Of a stretch of 64,000 bases of DNA, positions 21,110 to 30,835 are shown piece after piece. The stretch is from Billgrantia tianxiuensis (GTDB lineage: Bacteria; Pseudomonadota; Gammaproteobacteria; Pseudomonadales; Halomonadaceae). The first letter of the stretch is position 1. Each line of letters starts with the position of its first letter. The DNA lies in NCBI RefSeq assembly GCF_009834345.1, contig NZ_CP035042.1, positions 1,364,001-1,428,000 on the forward strand, in the 5' to 3' direction. The translations under genes and the position numbers were made by a program. The notes below the pieces were generated by a model. It saw only the letters and a list, made by a program, of their open reading frames with translations, had not been told where the DNA came from and searched no databases.

Positions 21110-23878
21110 ATGCGCGAGGCCCGAACCACCTGCCCCTACTGCGGCGTCGGCTGTGGCGTGCTGGCCAGCGTCGAGAACGAGCGGATCGTCGAGGTGCAGG
21201 GCGACCCGGAGCATCCGGCCAACTTCGGCCGGTTATGCGTGAAGGGTTCGGCGCTGCACGAGACGTTGGGCCATCATGGCCGCCTGACCCGGCCGCGGGT
21301 TGACGGCGTCGAGACCGATTGGAATACGGCGCTGGAGGCCGTCGCCGAGCGGCTGGCGGCGGTACGGGCGGCCCACGGGCCGCAGGCGCTGGCCGCCTAC
21401 CTCTCCGGGCAGCTGCTCACCGAGGACTATTACGTCGCCAATAAGCTATTCAAGGGCTTTCTCGGTACGCCGCACCTGGATACCAACTCGCGGCTGTGCA
21501 TGGCCTCGGCGGTGGCGGCCCACAAGCGTGCCTTCGGCGCCGACGCTGTGCCATGCAGCTATGAGGATCTCGAAGAGGCCGAGCTGGTGGTGCTGGTGGG
21601 CTCCAACCTGGCCTGGAACCATCCGGTGCTCTATCAGCGGCTGAAGGTGGCCAAGCAGCGCAACCCGCTGCTGCGGGTGGTGGTGATCGACCCACGGGTC
21701 ACCGATACCTGCGAGATCGCCGACCTTTACCTGGGGCTCAAGCCGGGCAGCGATGCGCGCCTGTTCACCGGGCTGCTGGCGTGGATGGCGAAGCGCAACA
21801 AGCTCGACCGGGTCTACCTGGAGGCGCATACCCAGGGCTTCGAAGAGGCGCTTGCCGCGGCGCGGGAGCAGGATGCCGCTGTGGAGGCCATCGCCGCCGA
21901 CTGCGATGTCGATGCCGAGCGCCTGGAGACCTTCTTCTACTGGTTCGCCAGCCACCTGCATGTGGTCACGCTGTTCTCCCAGGGGGTGAACCAGTCGAGC
22001 AGCGGCACCGACAAGGGCAACGCCATCATCAACTGCCACCTGGCCGGCGGCAAGATCGGCCTGCCGGGGGCGGGACCTTTCTCGATCACCGGCCAGCCCA
22101 ACGCCATGGGCGGGCGCGAGGTGGGCGGGCTGGCCAACCAGTTGGCCGCTCATATGGACTACGACACACCCGGCGCGCGAGACCGGGTCACGCGCTTCTG
22201 GGCCACTGAGCGGCTGGTGCCGTGCCTGCCCGAGGCGCCCGGCCATAAGGCGGTGGCACTGTTCGAGGCGATCGAGCGCGGCGAGGTGCAGGCGCTGTGG
22301 ATCATGGCCACCAACCCGGCGGTGAGCCTGCCGCGGGCCGACCGGGTGCGTGCGGCGCTGGAGAAATGCCCGCTGGTGATCGTCTCCGAGTGCATGGCCA
22401 ACGCCGACCTGCTGCCCTATGCCGATATCGTGCTGCCGGCCTCGAGCTGGTCGGAGAAGAACGGCACCGTGACCAATTCCGAGCGGCGCATCTCGCGCCA
22501 GCGCGGCATCCTGCCTCCGCCTGGGGAGGCCCGGCACGACTGGTGGATCGTCTGCGAGGTGGCCAAGCGGCTGGGCTTCGGCGAGGCGTTCGCCTATACC
22601 CATCCGTGCGAGATCTTCGACGAGCACGCCCGGCTCTCGGGCTTCGAGAACGGTGAGGGCCCGGGTGAGAGCCGCCGGCTGTTCGATATCTCTGGCCTGG
22701 CCGGGCTCGACCGCGACGCCTACGATGCCCTGGCGCCGATCCAGTGGCCGGTCAACGCCGGGGCCCCCCACGGCACCGCGCGGCTGTTTACCGATGGCCG
22801 CTTCGCCACGCCGGGCGGCCGCGCGCGGCTGCTGCCGGTACGTCCGCGCCCGCCGGCCCAGGCATTGGACGCGGCCCGTCCGCTGCGGCTCAATACCGGG
22901 CGCGTGCGCGATCAGTGGCACACCATGACACGCACCGGCCGTGCGCCGCGGCTGATGAATCACCGCGCCGAGCCGTTCATCGAACTCACCCCGGAAGATG
23001 CCGCCGAATGGGGCGTGGCGGAGCATGGCCTGGCGCGCCTGGAGGGAGCGGGTGGCGACTATGTCGGCCGGGTGCGGCTGTCGCGCGGACAACGTCGCGG
23101 CGAGGTGTTCGTACCGATGCACTGGAGCGGCTATTTCAGCGGCACGGCGCGCATGGGGACGCTGCTCGAAGCGCATCTCGATCCGGTCTCCGGCCAGCCG
23201 GAATCGAAGCACGGCGCGGTGGCGCTGGCCCCGCTGGCGGTGGAGTGGGAGGCCACCCTGCTGGTGGCCGACGACCTGGGCGTGGCGGAATCGAGCTGGT
23301 GCGACGAGAGCCGCTACTGGGCGCGCATTCCGCTGCACGGCTGCCAGCGCTGGCAGTTGGCCGGTGGCGAGAGCGCCTGCGGCGGGGTTGCGAAAAAAGC
23401 GGCGCAGCGCGACTGGCTGACCTGGCTCGAGGCGACGCTGCCGGTGGCGCCGACGCTGTGGTGCACCGATCCGGCTACCGGAAGGCTACGTGCCGCCGGA
23501 GTGGATGCCGCGGGACGCCTGCGCTGGTGGCTGATGGCGGGACCGCCGGTAGAGCTGCCCAACCTGGCCTGGCTCGACGCTCGCTTCGAGGAGGCCAGAG
23601 CCGGTGTGGGGCTCTCGGCGCAGCATCGCCGTCGGCTGCTGGCTGGCTGCGACGACGGCGCCGCCAATCAGGGGCCGGTGGTGTGCAGCTGCCATCAGGT
23701 GGGCCAACGCGCTATCCTAGAGGCTATCCGTGAAGGCGATGACAGCGTCGAGGCGTTGGGCGCCAGGCTGGCCTGCGGCACCCAGTGCGGAAGTTGCGTT
23801 CCCGAGCTGAAATCGTTGATCGAAGAGGAGAAGGCCCATGCGAGCGCTGAGCCAATTGAAATCACTGCTGTCGCCTGA
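21110..23878 (+). CDS. nasA: Assimilatory nitrate reductase catalytic subunit
   Basis: 922 residues, a molybdopterin (Mo-bisMGD) enzyme reducing nitrate to nitrite in the cytoplasm. The N-terminal [4Fe-4S] motif is TTCPYCGVGCGVL with a further Cys in GRLCVKG; then come DTNSRLCMASAVAAHKRAFG, GVNQSSSGTDKGNAI, PGAGPFSITGQPNAMGGREVG and the C-terminal molydopterin-binding barrel (MTRTGRAPRLMNHRAEPFI). At the very C-terminus is a BFD-like [2Fe-2S] domain (VVCSCHQVGQRAI, CGTQCGSCVPELK), the electron entry point from NasC. The ATG at 21110 has AGGAG seven bases before it. cobA overlaps its end by 41 bp. Confidence 0.95.
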   Translation: MREARTTCPYCGVGCGVLASVENERIVEVQGDPEHPANFGRLCVKGSALHETLGHHGRLTRPRVDGVETDWNTALEAVAERLAAVRAAHGPQALAAYLSGQLLTEDYYVANKLFKGFLGTPHLDTNSRLCMASAVAAHKRAFGADAVPCSYEDLEEAELVVLVGSNLAWNHPVLYQRLKVAKQRNPLLRVVVIDPRVTDTCEIADLYLGLKPGSDARLFTGLLAWMAKRNKLDRVYLEAHTQGFEEALAAAREQDAAVEAIAADCDVDAERLETFFYWFASHLHVVTLFSQGVNQSSSGTDKGNAIINCHLAGGKIGLPGAGPFSITGQPNAMGGREVGGLANQLAAHMDYDTPGARDRVTRFWATERLVPCLPEAPGHKAVALFEAIERGEVQALWIMATNPAVSLPRADRVRAALEKCPLVIVSECMANADLLPYADIVLPASSWSEKNGTVTNSERRISRQRGILPPPGEARHDWWIVCEVAKRLGFGEAFAYTHPCEIFDEHARLSGFENGEGPGESRRLFDISGLAGLDRDAYDALAPIQWPVNAGAPHGTARLFTDGRFATPGGRARLLPVRPRPPAQALDAARPLRLNTGRVRDQWHTMTRTGRAPRLMNHRAEPFIELTPEDAAEWGVAEHGLARLEGAGGDYVGRVRLSRGQRRGEVFVPMHWSGYFSGTARMGTLLEAHLDPVSGQPESKHGAVALAPLAVEWEATLLVADDLGVAESSWCDESRYWARIPLHGCQRWQLAGGESACGGVAKKAAQRDWLTWLEATLPVAPTLWCTDPATGRLRAAGVDAAGRLRWWLMAGPPVELPNLAWLDARFEEARAGVGLSAQHRRRLLAGCDDGAANQGPVVCSCHQVGQRAILEAIREGDDSVEALGARLACGTQCGSCVPELKSLIEEEKAHASAEPIEITAVA

Positions 23879-24797
23879 GCTGTGGCGTTGGGCGCAGCGG
23901 CCCCGGGCGTTGGGGCAGGCGGCGTTCTCGCGGCTGCACGGCCTGGGTCATATCGTGCGTTCGCCGTTCGGCCGTTCCACGCGCGTCGAGGCGCCCACCC
24001 TGACCCTGGACGGCGAGTGTCGCGCCGGCCGGGTCTATCTGGTGGGGGCGGGCAGCGGCGATGTCGAGCTGCTCACGCTCAAGGCCGCGCGCCTGCTGCA
24101 GCAGGCCGAGGCGGTGGTCTATGACCGCCTGGTGGGCGACGATGTGCTGGCGCTGATTCCCGCCGGCCACGAGCGCTACTACGTGGGCAAGGAGCGTGGC
24201 CACCACAGCGTGCCCCAGGCCGAGATCGGCGCTTTGCTGGTGAAGCTGGCGCGGGAGGGCAAGTCGGTGGTGCGGCTCAAGGGCGGCGACCCCGGCGTGT
24301 TCGGGCGCATGGGCGAGGAACTCGCCGCGTTGGCCGAAGCCGGGATAGAGGCCGAGATCGTGCCCGGTATCACCGCCGCTTCGGCCGCCGCCGCCGGCAT
24401 GGGTATCCCGCTGACCGACCGCGCCCATTCCCAGCAGTTGCGTTTCATTACCGCCCAACTGTGCCGCAAGGACGGCGAGCCCGACTGGGCCACCTTGGCG
24501 CGCCAGGACGAGACGCTGATCTTCTACATGGGCCTGACCAAGGTCGAGGCCATCTGTGCCGGGCTGCGCCGCAATGGGCTGCCCGACGACTGGCCGATCA
24601 TGCTGGTGGCCAACGCCAGCCTGCCCGAGCAGGCCTCGCTGGTGGGCACCCTGGCCGACATGCCGGAGAAGCTGGCCGCCTCGCCACTGCCTTCGCCCTG
24701 CCTGATCGTGGTGGGCAGCGTGGTACGCATGGTGGCGACCAGCCCGGCGCGAACCGCGATCGCGCAAGGCAATACCACGGCTAATCCCACGAACTAG
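23838..24797 (+). CDS. cobA: Uroporphyrinogen-III C-methyltransferase (siroheme branch)
   Basis: 319 residues. After a 65-residue basic N-terminal extension comes a SUMT domain: GRVYLVGAGSGDVELLTLKA (SAM-binding start), AEAVVYDRLVGDDVLALIP, RLKGGDPGVFGRMGEELAAL, VPGITAASAAAAGMGIPLTD and FYMGLTKVEAICAGL. It methylates uroporphyrinogen III twice to precorrin-2, on the way to the siroheme needed by NirB. It is the SUMT part only; the dehydrogenase/ferrochelatase half of CysG is absent. Overlap with nasA shows it is co-expressed with the nitrate reductase. The N-terminal extension is longer than in most SUMTs. Confidence 0.92.
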   Translation: MRALSQLKSLLSPELWRWAQRPRALGQAAFSRLHGLGHIVRSPFGRSTRVEAPTLTLDGECRAGRVYLVGAGSGDVELLTLKAARLLQQAEAVVYDRLVGDDVLALIPAGHERYYVGKERGHHSVPQAEIGALLVKLAREGKSVVRLKGGDPGVFGRMGEELAALAEAGIEAEIVPGITAASAAAAGMGIPLTDRAHSQQLRFITAQLCRKDGEPDWATLARQDETLIFYMGLTKVEAICAGLRRNGLPDDWPIMLVANASLPEQASLVGTLADMPEKLAASPLPSPCLIVVGSVVRMVATSPARTAIAQGNTTANPTN

Positions 24798-24806
24798 TCC
24801 TATGAA

Positions 24807-25637
24807 CTAGGCCCGCGAGCCCGAGCCGGGGCGCTGGCGGCGAGCGGCGAGGGCATGCACGAGCTGTGTCTTGTTCATGCTCGAGCGGCCGCCGATACTA
24901 CGCTCGCTGGCCAGCCGGTATAGCTCGTCCTTGCTTTTCGCTTCGAGCTCCGTTGCATCGCCGTCCGGCTGTCGCTTGTCGAACTCGGCGCTGTCGTTAG
25001 CGCTGTCTCTGTCTCTGCCGTTGTCGCTACGGCTATTTCCCTGCTGCGCGATCCGCTCCTTCACGGCTTCCAGCAACTCTTCCCGCTTCATCTTGGAAGT
25101 ACCGGAGAGTCCGTACTCCTTCGCCATGTCGAGCAGCTCGGCCTTGGTGCGCAGGTTGAGCCCATACACGTGTTCGTGCTCGCCCACGCTGAAGGGGAGC
25201 GGCTCGGCGGCGTCGGCTGCCTTGAGTTCCTCGATCATCTGCTCGAGATACTCGATCACCTTCTTGCGCTGGGTTCGCTCACTGACGTTCCAGGCCGCGC
25301 TGCTGGCACGCTTGTGGGCCACCTTGAATTTCTTGCCCTCCATGCAGGTCGTGTAGCTGTTGGCGTCGAGCTTGTCGACGCGCTGGTGGGATACGATCAG
25401 CCAGTTGTACTCCGTACCGATGGGGGCGCCTGACTCCTCGGGAGCGCGAGCCGCCCGCCGCTTGGTGGTCTGGTAGGAGATTTCCCATTCGTCGGGGGTG
25501 ATCTTGCGCTCGCGCCACTCGCCCTGGTCGTAATACCACTTGTGCGAGCGACCGACTTTCATTCCCGAATAGCCTTTGCCCTGGTGCTGCTTGAGGCGAT
25601 CGTAGCCCTGTGGCTTGCGCTTGCTGTCGGCAGTCAT
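24807..25637 (-). CDS. Rho N-terminal (SAP-like) domain protein of unknown function
   Basis: 276 residues, highly charged. The N-terminal half contains an uncharacterised domain (GYSGMKVGRSHKWYYDQGEW, WLIVSHQRVDKLDANSYTTC, KKFKVAHKRASSAAWN). The C-terminal half has two Rho_N-like helix-extended-loop-helix repeats (TKAELLDMAKEYGLSGTSKM and SKDELYRLASERSIGGRSSM), joined by an acidic Ser/Asp/Arg linker. Such repeats bind nucleic acid or act as small scaffolds. The ATG at 25637 has GGGAGG nine bases upstream; the frame is open to 25745 but without a site. It converges on cobA with a nine-base gap. Function unknown. Confidence 0.75.
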   Translation of the reverse strand: MTADSKRKPQGYDRLKQHQGKGYSGMKVGRSHKWYYDQGEWRERKITPDEWEISYQTTKRRAARAPEESGAPIGTEYNWLIVSHQRVDKLDANSYTTCMEGKKFKVAHKRASSAAWNVSERTQRKKVIEYLEQMIEELKAADAAEPLPFSVGEHEHVYGLNLRTKAELLDMAKEYGLSGTSKMKREELLEAVKERIAQQGNSRSDNGRDRDSANDSAEFDKRQPDGDATELEAKSKDELYRLASERSIGGRSSMNKTQLVHALAARRQRPGSGSRA

Positions 25638-25814
25638 CGCTGAACCTCCCTGGTTGCGTTCGATGTGCGCGTCTGGTCCTGGGGTTGCTCCATAGAGGCA
25701 GCATAGCTGACGAAGTTCCTGGCAACCGGGCCATGCCTGAAGCATCTGCTAGGCTAGGCCACAGGCGCCCGGAATGGCGCGGGCGGATCCCGCCGCAAGC
25801 GACAAGGAGCAGAC

Positions 25815-26888
25815 ATGGCCAACAAGGAGAGTGGCGTCGAAACGGTTTCCCGGTTCTCCCGGCGCGTTCTGATCGTGGTCGGAATCGCCAGCTTGGTGGC
25901 GATTCTGCTCTACTTCGCCGCTCAACTGCTCGACGTGCTGTTGCTGGTGTTCGCCGGTGTGCTCTTTGCCGTGGCGATCGATGGTGTGGTGCGTCTGTGC
26001 CAGCGTTACCTGCCGCTCACGCGACCGTGGGCCCTTGCGCTGGCGCTGCTGACGATCTGCCTGCTGCTGGTTGGGTTGGGGGCATTGATCGGCCCGCGCC
26101 TCGGGGAGCAGTTGCCGCAGTTGATCACGGAACTCCCCCAGGCCTTCCAGCAGCTAGTGACCAACCTGCGCGAGCTGCCCGGCATCGAGGCGGTAATGGC
26201 CGAGGTGGAGGAGCCGGCTCAGCTCCTCGGCCAGCCGGTCATCGATCACTTCACCGGTTTCTTCTCCACCACTTTCGGCGCCATTGCCAGTTTCTTCCTG
26301 ATCCTTCTGATCGGCTTCTACCTGGTGCTCAGCCCCACCAAGTACGTCGGCAATGTGGTGGTACTTTGTCCTCCCGCTCATCGCGAGCGTCTGCAGCAGG
26401 TGTTGTGCATGCAGGGCCGGGCGTTGCGCCTATGGCTGCTGAGCCGGCTGGTATCGATGGTCTTCGTGGGAGTGTCGGTGGCGATAGGGCTGGCCTTCCT
26501 GGGGGTGCCGATGGCCGGTGCGCTGGGCCTGGTCGCCGGATTGTTCACCTTCATTCCCTACTTGGGTCCGATCATCGGTGCCATCCCCACCATACTGATT
26601 GCCCTGCTTGAGTCGCCGCAGCTGGCGCTGTATGCCGTGGTGCTCTATTTCGTGGTGGAGACGCTGGAGTCCAACCTGGTGATGCCTCTTGCCGCCAAGG
26701 GCATGGTGCGTCTGCCCCCCGCCTATACCGTCATCGTGCAGCTGGCCGGTGCCGCGGTAGCCGGAGTGGCGGGGGTGATTCTCTCCGCGCCGCTGGCGGT
26801 GGTGGCGGTGGTGGCCGTGCAGATGCTCTACGTGGAGGATGTGCTGGGCGATGAGGTAAAGGTGCTGGGACAAGGACAGGGCAAGTGA
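25815..26888 (+). CDS. AI-2E family transporter (PerM/YdiK type)
   Basis: 357 residues with about eight membrane helices: an N-terminal pair (VVGIASLVAILLYFAAQLLD, LLLVFAGVLFAVAIDGVV), a central hydrophilic stretch (LITELPQAFQQLVTNLRELP), and the conserved C-terminal core (LVAGLFTFIPYLGPIIGAIP, VVETLESNLVMPLAAKGMVR, LPPAYTVIVQLAG). The PYLGPIIGAIP and VVxxxESNLVxP motifs define the family. Members export varied small solutes or ions; the AI-2 link holds only for some. GGAGC lies about nine bases before the ATG. No operon partner. Confidence 0.88.
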   Translation: MANKESGVETVSRFSRRVLIVVGIASLVAILLYFAAQLLDVLLLVFAGVLFAVAIDGVVRLCQRYLPLTRPWALALALLTICLLLVGLGALIGPRLGEQLPQLITELPQAFQQLVTNLRELPGIEAVMAEVEEPAQLLGQPVIDHFTGFFSTTFGAIASFFLILLIGFYLVLSPTKYVGNVVVLCPPAHRERLQQVLCMQGRALRLWLLSRLVSMVFVGVSVAIGLAFLGVPMAGALGLVAGLFTFIPYLGPIIGAIPTILIALLESPQLALYAVVLYFVVETLESNLVMPLAAKGMVRLPPAYTVIVQLAGAAVAGVAGVILSAPLAVVAVVAVQMLYVEDVLGDEVKVLGQGQGK

Positions 26889-26891
26889 CGG

Positions 26892-29407
26892 TCAGGCCTC
26901 GTCGTCGTCATCGTTGCGTGCCTGCCGTCGGCTCCTGGCGCCTTGAAGTGCGGCCTCACGGACGGCCTGCTGCACGATGAGCCGCAGCTCCTCGTCGTCC
27001 CAGGGCTTGGTGAGGAACTTGTAGATCCCGCCTTCGTTGACTGCCTCGGTAACGGTCTTGAGGTCGGTATAGCCCGACAGGATGATCTGAAGGGTTTGCG
27101 GATAGAGCACTTTCACGCGTTTGAGGAATTCCGTGCCATTCATCTCCGGCATGCGCTGGTCGCTGATGACCAGTGTGACCTCCTGGGTGGCCAGCAATTC
27201 GAACGCTTGGCTCGCACCATCGGCCGTCAGGATGCGATAGCCGTCGCGGCGCAGGGTCCGGGTCAGGGCGTGCAGGATATTGGCCTCGTCGTCGACCAGC
27301 AGGATCGCTGGCGAGGTGACGCCGTGTCCATCCGGGCGAAGATCGCGGGCTGCTTCATGGTGATCCTTGAGGAAGGGCAGCAGTTCCTCGAAAGGCATGG
27401 GGCGCGCGAAATAGAAGCCCTGGAACAGGTCGCACATGTGCTTGCTGAGATAGGCATAGTGCGCCTGGGTCTCGACGCCTTCGGCGATGACCTTGAGCTG
27501 CAGGTGGCTGGCCATGGTGATGATGCCCTGGACGATGGCAGCATCGCGATGATCGCTGATCACGTCGCTGATGAAGGAGCGGTCGATCTTGATCTTGTCG
27601 ATGGGCAAGTGCTTCAGGTAGCTCAAGCTGGAGTAGCCGGTGCCGAAATCGTCGATCACCACGCCGATACCGTGGCGGCGCAGCGTATGCAGGGTCTCGA
27701 TGGCCTTGTCGGTGCTCTCGAGCATGATGTTCTCGGTCAGTTCCAGTTCCAGCAGGGCTGGGGCAGCCCGGCATCTTCCAGCATTTCCAGGATGCCTTCG
27801 ACGAATCCGCTGCGGTGGAACTGCATCGGCGAGATGTTGACCGCCATGGGATACTCGCCCAGCCCCAGGTCGTTGAGCCGGCGGTTGTCGCGACAGGCGG
27901 TGCGTACTACCCAGTCGTTGATGGCGACGATCTGTCCGGTGTCCTCGGCGAGACCGATGAACTCGGAGGGGGGAATGAAGCCGCGCTCTGGATGGTGCCA
28001 GCGCAGCAGCGCCTCGCACCCGACGATGCGGCCACTGGTACCGTGGACCTGGGGCTGGTAGTGCAATTCGAACTGCTGCTCGTCGATAGCGCGTTGTAGT
28101 GCGTTGCGCAGCGCCACACGCTGACTGACCCGGGTGTTGAGATCACGCGAGAACCAGTGATAGGTATTGTGTCCCCGGCGCTTTGCCTGGTACATGGCGA
28201 GGTCGGCCTGCTGGATCAGCTGAGCAGGCGGGCCGTTGCCGTCGTAGGTGGCGATGCCGATGCTGGCGGTGAGGTGCAGTTCCCGGCCCTCGAAGCAGTA
28301 GGGGCTGGCGATGACCGCCAGCAGGCGTTCGACGATGCTCGTCACGTCGTCCGGTTCGGGCAGCAGCACGACGAAGGCATCGCCGCCGAAGCGGGCCACG
28401 GTATCGCTGCGGCGCACCTGCTGAACCAGCCTGGCGGCCACTTCGACGAGAACATGGTCGCCCAGGTCGTGGCCGAGACTGTCGTTGATCGATTGGAAAT
28501 CGTCCAGGTCGATGTAAAGCAGGGCGGTACGCCGGGGAGGACCCTGCGGTGGGATGCAGCTCTGGTGCAGCCGTCGCTCCAGCATCGAGCGGTTGACCAG
28601 GCCGGTCAGGGCATCGTGATCGGCATGGTAGGCCAGCCGCGATTCGTATTCACGCTGGGCCGAGATGTCGTTGAGAATGCCGATGAAATGGCTGATTTCC
28701 TGCTGCTCGTCGAATACCGGCGAGATATGCAGGTCGTTCCAGAATGGCGTGCCGTTCCTGCGGTAATTGCATAGGGTGACATGGATGTCCCGTTGAGCTT
28801 CCAGCTCGCTGCGAATGCGTTGCCGTATGGCCGGCTCGGGGTGCTCCCCCTGCAGGAAGCGGCAGTTGCGCCCCATCACCTCGTCACGGGAATACCCGGT
28901 AATACGCTCGAAGGCAGCGTTGACATAGACGATGGGGCAGTCCTGCGCGCGAGCGTCGGTAATGACGACCCCATTGACGCTGGACTCGATGCTGCGCTCG
29001 AGGATGCGCAGCCGCTCCTCGGTTCGCTTGCGCCGGCCGATGTCCTGGAAATAGATCGCCAGCCCCTCCTCGGAGGGGTAGGCGTGCACCTCCAGCCACA
29101 GGTCGAGGGCGACGTAATGCGCCTCGAAGGCCACCGACACCATGTCGTCGATGGCGCGGCGAAACTCGGTTTCGAAGAGTGAGCCCTTGGAGTGGGGGAA
29201 GATCTTCCACAGTGCTTGGTCGAGCAGCTCCTCGCAGGGTCGCCCGATGATCCGCTGGGCCGCCTGGTTGATGTAGTTGCAGTGCCAATGGCGGTCTACC
29301 GTGATGAAGCCGTCGGTAATACTGTCGAGCAATCCGGTCAGGCGGGCTTCGAGATGTGCCACTCTGCGCCGATACTGATCCAACTGCTCCTGCAGGGAGT
29401 CATTCAT
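26892..29407 (-). CDS. LOV-PAS/GGDEF/EAL/REC c-di-GMP phosphodiesterase, one frameshift
   Basis: About 838 codons once a single missing C near 27760 is restored (LEDAGLPPALLELELTEN). Order: a PAS domain (about 25-125); a second PAS of LOV type (about 135-250) with GRNCRFLQG, the flavin-adduct Cys at residue 182, and NYRRNGTPFWN; a GGDEF domain whose signature is altered to GGDAF (341-345), so cyclase activity is doubtful; an EAL domain with EALLRW, DFGTGYSSLSYL, IDKIKIDRSFI and VIAEGVET intact, so likely hydrolysing c-di-GMP; and a C-terminal receiver (ILLVDDEANIL, SDQRMPEMNG). A receiver after EAL is unusual. Its start overlaps the HD-GYP gene by eight bases, so the two are coupled. Confidence 0.85.
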
Positions 29408-30734
29408 CGGCCTCCTCCTCGCGATAGACCAGCAGCGTATAGCGCCTGTCCTCCACCTCCTCGAGTCGCATCAGCTTGTCGATCAGGTGCGCGTCGAACT
29501 GCTTGCCCTCGTGGAGCAGCAGTATGCCGCTGATGGAGTGAATGTCCTGGGCCAGGATCATGCCGGGCTTGAGCTGGCTTGTCTCCAATGCCAGCACCGG
29601 CCGGCCATGGTTCTCGAGATCTGGTGCCTTGTCGAGACATAGCGTAATGAAGGCGCGGCACAGGACCGGGTCGTAGATACGGCCGGAGAACTTGCGTAGC
29701 AGCTCCAGCGCCTGGGGGCGAGGCACCTGGCGTGGCAGGATCATGCCGCGCTGCAGCTCGATGAAATCGACGGCGAGTCCCAGCAGGCGGGCACCGTAGG
29801 GAATGGCCTCGCCTTGCAGGTGGTCGGGGAAGCCGCTGCCGTTCCAGTGCTCGCGGTGGTGGCGAATCAGCTTGGCCGCTCCCTCCATATGCTCCAGAGC
29901 CATCAGCAGGCTTTCGCCGGTGGCCGGGTAGCGGCGGTAACTCTCTCGCTGCTGGACCGATAGCTGCTCGGCCGGCGTGACGATCAGGCGGTCATTCCAT
30001 GCAAGCTTGCCCAGGTTATAGAGAGCGGCGGCCAGCTGCAGGTCGTGCTGTTGCGCTTCGTCGAGACCGAGTTCCTCGGCGAAGGCCTGCACCAGAATAC
30101 CGACCTTGGCGTTGGTCTGGAAACGTGTCGGCAGGCGTTGGCTAATCAGTGACGAGAAGACCCGTGTCGCTGTCACGTAGCTCTCGCGCAGTTCGCGGTA
30201 GGCGACCTCCAGCATGTCGGCGGTCTGCTGGAGCTCCTGGGTGCGCGCCTCGACGCGTTGTTCCAGTGTGGCGTTGAGTTCGGCGAGTTCCCGGTTCTGG
30301 TCCTGCGTCAGGGCTTCGAGACGTTTCTGCTCACGTTCGGCCTGCTGATGCTGGAGCGCCTGGCGCAGGGTAAGACACAACCTTTCGTCGTCCCAGGGCT
30401 TGGCCAGGTAGCCGTAGATACGGCCTTCGTTGATGGCGCGTATGGTGGCGGACAGGTCGCACTGACCTGTCAGCAGCAGGCGCAGGCACTCTGGCCACTG
30501 CTGCTGCACGCGGGAAAGCAGTTCGACCCCGTCCATGCCCGGCATCAAGGCGTCGCTAAGGACCAGGTCGATGGGCTCGCGTTCGAGAATCGCCAGGGCT
30601 GCCTGGCCATCCCCGGCAGTGTGGAGTTCGTACCCTTCGTGACGAAGCATCCGTGACAAGGCGGAGAGCACGTTAGGCTCGTCGTCGACCAGCAGCAACC
30701 TGGCGGGTACGACTTTCTGCGAGACGTCTTCCAT
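29400..30734 (-). CDS. Response regulator with degenerate HD-GYP domain
   Basis: 444 residues. Receiver domain 1-125 (RLLLVDDEPNVLSALSRML, phospho-acceptor Asp 61 in DLVLSDALMPGMDG, AKPWDD), a coiled coil (about 125-180), then an HD-GYP-like domain. The metal-binding HD pair is YN (residues 239-240, LYNLGKLAW for the usual LHDIGK), and the early His is also missing, while HHREHWNGSGFP (292-303) keeps the HH and has GFP for GYP. It is therefore probably not an active c-di-GMP phosphodiesterase and may act as a signalling adaptor for the co-encoded LOV-EAL protein. The ATG at 30734 has GGGAGG ten bases upstream. Confidence 0.85.
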   Translation of the reverse strand: MEDVSQKVVPARLLLVDDEPNVLSALSRMLRHEGYELHTAGDGQAALAILEREPIDLVLSDALMPGMDGVELLSRVQQQWPECLRLLLTGQCDLSATIRAINEGRIYGYLAKPWDDERLCLTLRQALQHQQAEREQKRLEALTQDQNRELAELNATLEQRVEARTQELQQTADMLEVAYRELRESYVTATRVFSSLISQRLPTRFQTNAKVGILVQAFAEELGLDEAQQHDLQLAAALYNLGKLAWNDRLIVTPAEQLSVQQRESYRRYPATGESLLMALEHMEGAAKLIRHHREHWNGSGFPDHLQGEAIPYGARLLGLAVDFIELQRGMILPRQVPRPQALELLRKFSGRIYDPVLCRAFITLCLDKAPDLENHGRPVLALETSQLKPGMILAQDIHSISGILLLHEGKQFDAHLIDKLMRLEEVEDRRYTLLVYREEEADE

Positions 30735-30835
30735 GCAGCTCCCTCCCTTCCCGGTGAAGCACTGTGCCGAAAGCGGCCTCAATTATGGTATCGGCGGGAA
30801 GGAAGGAAGCTTGAGAGAAAGTCTCTGGGAAAGTT

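Noticed and set aside
21446-23338. A 630-codon open frame antisense to nasA
   Set aside because: Arg/Gln/His-rich shadow of a gene with strong codon bias; no ribosome site or domain.
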